A stretch of 8,767 bases of DNA, from positions 1 to 8,767 of the forward strand of contig JBFEUI010000109.1 in assembly GCA_041547565.1 (NCBI GenBank), written 5' to 3'. The notes under the pieces were generated by a model. It made no database searches and was not told the origin of the DNA. It worked only from the letters and a program-made list of their open reading frames with translations. A program made the position numbers and the translations under genes. This document shows, one piece after another, positions 6,878-8,767 of this stretch (position 1 is its first letter; each line of letters begins with the position of its first letter). The stretch comes from JBFEUI01 sp041547565. GTDB lineage: Bacteria; Pseudomonadota; Gammaproteobacteria; Thiohalomonadales; Thiohalomonadaceae.

Positions 6878-6928
6878 CTACTGTGCCCGTTGTGGTGGAC
6901 CATTTTTTTGTTTGAGGTAGAAAAACGA

Positions 6929-7867
6929 GTGAAGCTGATACTCGCCAATCCCCGTGGTTTTTGTGCCGGTGTCGACCGGGCCATCGACATTGTCGACCGT
7001 GCCCTGGAGATCTTCGGTGCACCGATCTATGTGCGCCACGAGGTGGTGCATAATCGCTTTGTCGTGGAACGGCTCAGGGGCAAAGGTGCCATCTTCGTCG
7101 ATGAACTGGACCAGGTGCCGGATGATGCCACGGTGATCTTCAGCGCCCACGGTGTGCCGCGCGCGGTGCAGCAGGAGGCGAAGCGGCGCGGCCTTAAGGT
7201 GTTTGATGCCACCTGCCCGCTGGTGACCAAGGTACACATGGAGGTGATGCGCCATGCGCGGGCTGGCGAAGAAGTCGTCTTGATCGGCCATCAGGGACAC
7301 CCCGAGGTGGTGGGAACCATGGGGCAGTACGATGCCTCTGAAGGGGGGGCGATCTATCTGGTCGAGACCGCTGCAGACGTGGAGCAACTTGAGGTGAACA
7401 ATCCTCAGCAACTGGCCTACGTGACCCAGACCACTTTGTCGATGGACGATGCGGAGGTGGTGATCGAGGCGTTGCGCAAGCGTTTTCCCAAAATACAGGG
7501 GCCGAAGAAGGACGATATCTGCTATGCCACCCAGAGCAGACAGGATGCGGTCAAGGCGCTGGCACGCCGCAGTGATATCGTGCTGGTCGTCGGTTCACCG
7601 AACAGTTCCAACTCGAACCGCTTGCGTGAGGTCGCCGAGCGCGAAGGGGCGCACGCCTATCTCATCGACAGTGCCGCCGACATTCAACCAGAGTGGTTCG
7701 AGCGTGTGGCCACTGTCGGCATCAGTGCCGGTGCCTCGGCACCGGAAAGGCTGGTGCAGGCGTTGATCAAACGCCTGCAGGATGAATACCACGCCGATAC
7801 GCCGGAGAGCAGCGGGCAGGAGGAGAACGTGGTCTTCAACCTGCCCGGAGAACTGCAGGATAAATAA
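6929..7867 (+). CDS. ispH: 4-hydroxy-3-methylbut-2-enyl diphosphate reductase IspH (LytB)
   Basis: Cytoplasmic iron-sulfur enzyme that performs the last step of the MEP pathway, reducing HMBPP to isopentenyl and dimethylallyl diphosphate. The three cluster-binding cysteines are present: Cys12 in GFCAGVDRAI, Cys96 in ATCPLVTKVH and Cys198 in ICYATQSRQ. Substrate-binding and proton-relay residues are also visible: His41 (EVVHN), His74 (SAHGVP), His124 and Glu126 (GHPEV), Thr168 and the SSNSNRL motif. At 312 residues it is close to the E. coli length of 316. The GTG start is chosen because the N-terminus KLILANPRGFCAGVDRAI fits the family and puts the first cysteine at 12, with GAGG 11 bp upstream. 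It is the last rightward gene, ending 3 bp from the stop of convergent pilE. Confidence 0.97.
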   Translation: MKLILANPRGFCAGVDRAIDIVDRALEIFGAPIYVRHEVVHNRFVVERLRGKGAIFVDELDQVPDDATVIFSAHGVPRAVQQEAKRRGLKVFDATCPLVTKVHMEVMRHARAGEEVVLIGHQGHPEVVGTMGQYDASEGGAIYLVETAADVEQLEVNNPQQLAYVTQTTLSMDDAEVVIEALRKRFPKIQGPKKDDICYATQSRQDAVKALARRSDIVLVVGSPNSSNSNRLREVAEREGAHAYLIDSAADIQPEWFERVATVGISAGASAPERLVQALIKRLQDEYHADTPESSGQEENVVFNLPGELQDK

Positions 7868-7870
7868 AGA

Positions 7871-8290
7871 TTAGTTCCAGCAGTCGGCCTCGGCTGCCGT
7901 CTTTGCACCTGTTTCATCGAGTGTCATGGTGCCGCAACGATCCCCGGTCTGGGCACCGACAGGCGCGGCATTCAGCGTGAAGGTGGAAGCGGTCTGGTTG
8001 GTGATAGTCAGATTGTAGTATGTGGTGCCGCCATCAAGCGGTACCGCTGCGGGGAAAATGCCTCCTGCACCGAGTGCTGCACCGGCATAGCTGTAGTTTG
8101 CCGTGTAGTAGCGTTCCATCGCGTTGGCTGCCTGCAACAGGGCAGCCTGGCCATCAGCGCGGCGTGCCTGGCGCGTATGCTCGGTATAGGCGGGGTAGGC
8201 CACGGAGGCGAGGATGGCGATGATTGCGACGACAATCATCAATTCTATCAGGGTAAAGCCTTTTTCGGATTTCACGGTGTTCTCCATCAT
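7871..8290 (-). CDS. pilE: Type IV (minor) pilin PilE-like
   Basis: Class III prepilin, inserted in the inner membrane and built into type IV pili after processing. The 139-residue precursor has a short charged leader ending KG, then FTLIELMIVVAIIAILASVAYPAY. Cleavage is predicted after Gly11, and the +5 glutamate needed for assembly is present (Glu16). The globular part ends with two cysteines, Cys119 and Cys137, expected to form the C-terminal disulfide loop; DCWN at the end is typical of PilE-type pilins. The start is one of two adjacent ATG codons, with a weak purine-rich site overlapping the stop of the preceding gene 10 bp away. Placement next to pilY2-like and pilY1 genes and convergent with ispH matches P. 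aeruginosa pilE, which favours a minor rather than the major pilin. Confidence 0.9.
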   Translation of the reverse strand: MMENTVKSEKGFTLIELMIVVAIIAILASVAYPAYTEHTRQARRADGQAALLQAANAMERYYTANYSYAGAALGAGGIFPAAVPLDGGTTYYNLTITNQTASTFTLNAAPVGAQTGDRCGTMTLDETGAKTAAEADCWN

Positions 8291-8300
8291 ATCGTTTCGC

Positions 8301-8639
8301 TCAACGCGCCCTAGTATAACCCGTCGGCATGACCCAAATCTCCGTAATCAGCCTGTCGCCTGACTGGGTTGCCATGTAACGAAATTTCACCGTGCTGCCC
8401 GGGCTTACCTGGCTCAGGGGGGCGAATTCCGAGTCAACAGTGTGCACGATGACCCTGTTTGAGAGGTTGTAGAGGGAGTCGGCAATGACAATAAGCTGTT
8501 TCTTGCCATCGATCCGGCCAACTGTGCCACCGGTCCTGACTGGGGGATCGGGGTAATAATAGCTTGGCAATTCCGCGGCAGTTGCCGTCAGTGTGGCCAG
8601 CATGAGCGCTACGGCCGTGAGCATCTGTTTCATATTCAT
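8301..8639 (-). CDS. pilY2: PilY2-like secreted pilus-biogenesis protein
   Basis: Small exported protein of 112 residues, close to P. aeruginosa PilY2 (about 115). The N-terminus MNMKQMLTAVALMLATLTAT is a typical Sec signal peptide with predicted cleavage near residues 21-22 (ATA or TAA before ELP). The mature part starts with a Tyr/Pro-rich stretch (LPSYYYPDPP), followed by a predicted beta-rich region with TVGRIDGKKQLIVIADSLYNL and a VKFRYMATQSGDRLITEIWVM segment, and no cysteines. The ATG at 8639 has AGGA 8 bp upstream and puts the signal peptide at the N-terminus; a second ATG two codons on is possible. The symbol rests mainly on position between pilY1 and pilE, length and export signal. 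Its molecular role is not evident from sequence; in P. aeruginosa the gene is reported as part of the fimbrial biogenesis cluster. Confidence 0.7.
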   Translation of the reverse strand: MNMKQMLTAVALMLATLTATAAELPSYYYPDPPVRTGGTVGRIDGKKQLIVIADSLYNLSNRVIVHTVDSEFAPLSQVSPGSTVKFRYMATQSGDRLITEIWVMPTGYTRAR

Positions 8640-8689
8640 AGATTGAATCCTGTGCAATTCTCCAGATAGATTATTTGCCTGAATACCCT

Positions 8690-8767
8690 TTACATCAGTT
8701 CTTCCCATGACAGGCGACCGGTGCCGTGGCCGCCCAGGTTCTGCACCTCGCGCACATCGATATCCGC
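8690..8767 (-). CDS. pilY1: C-terminal end of PilY1-like pilus tip adhesin (partial)
   Basis: An open frame enters from the right edge and ends at TAA (8690-8692), giving only 25 residues, including the terminal GRLSWEELM. A GR-x-SW-(R/E)-E-L ending is, from memory, common at the C-terminus of PilY1 proteins, the large calcium-binding type IV pilus tip proteins. Identity rests on that short tail and on the position 50 bp before the pilY2-like gene in the minor pilin cluster order. The bulk of the protein is outside the window, so no domain can be examined. Confidence 0.6.
   Translation of the reverse strand, partial: ADIDVREVQNLGGHGTGRLSWEELM

Noticed and set aside
6855..6910. Intrinsic terminator between fkpB and ispH
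   Set aside because: The stem is good, but the T7 run begins 25 nt after the stem rather than next to it, so the canonical architecture is absent.
6851..6928. Upstream TTG start extending IspH by 26 residues
   Set aside because: The extension would run through the perfect hairpin and is unlike any IspH N-terminus. The GTG at 6929 has a good GAGG site and places the first cluster cysteine at residue 12.
8640..8708. Upstream start extending the PilY2-like protein and overlapping the pilY1 end
   Set aside because: It would bury the signal peptide 23 residues inside the protein. The ATG at 8639 has a proper ribosome site and an N-terminal signal peptide.

Overview
This is GC-rich chromosomal DNA, very probably from a gammaproteobacterium. 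It carries an intact rightward block murJ-ribF-ileS-lspA-fkpB-ispH, followed by leftward type IV pilus genes (pilE, a PilY2-like gene and the last codons of a PilY1-like gene). From memory, Pseudomonas aeruginosa has the same order and the same convergence of ispH with pilE, with rpsT divergent from murJ. The proteins resemble Escherichia coli/Pseudomonas orthologues along their full lengths. I cannot name the genus; a sulfur-oxidiser or Chromatiales-like lineage is only a guess.

Layout: 1-161 is a divergent intergenic region with a strong leftward promoter (the gene it drives, probably rpsT, lies off the window) and the leader of murJ. 162-1745 is murJ (lipid II flippase). A sigma70-type promoter with a perfect TATAAT box precedes ribF (1823-2800, FMN/FAD synthesis). 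A 74-bp gap leads to ileS (2875-5736, isoleucyl-tRNA synthetase). A 123-bp gap of inverted heptad repeats plus a start-codon-proximal hairpin leads to lspA (5860-6333, lipoprotein signal peptidase). fkpB (6349-6789, FKBP-type prolyl isomerase) follows closely. A 139-bp hairpin-rich gap precedes ispH (6929-7867, last step of isoprenoid precursor synthesis). ispH ends 3 bp from the stop codon of the convergent pilE (7871-8290), which is preceded in its own direction by the pilY2-like gene (8301-8639) and the pilY1 end (8690-8767).

How they work together: the rightward block mixes envelope biogenesis (MurJ moves lipid II, LspA matures lipoproteins, IspH supplies isoprenoid precursors for the undecaprenyl carrier) with cofactor and translation functions (RibF, IleS). 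The leftward block is the end of a minor pilin/PilY1 cluster that primes and tips type IV pili.

The genes are ordinary and intact. The less ordinary material is between them: two short-period repeat elements with inverted arms that flank ileS, one of which supplies the end of ribF; a perfect hairpin that places the lspA Shine-Dalgarno in a GNRA-type tetraloop; a long hairpin in the ispH leader; and a 3-bp convergent junction with no recognisable terminator. I found no convincing novel multi-gene system.
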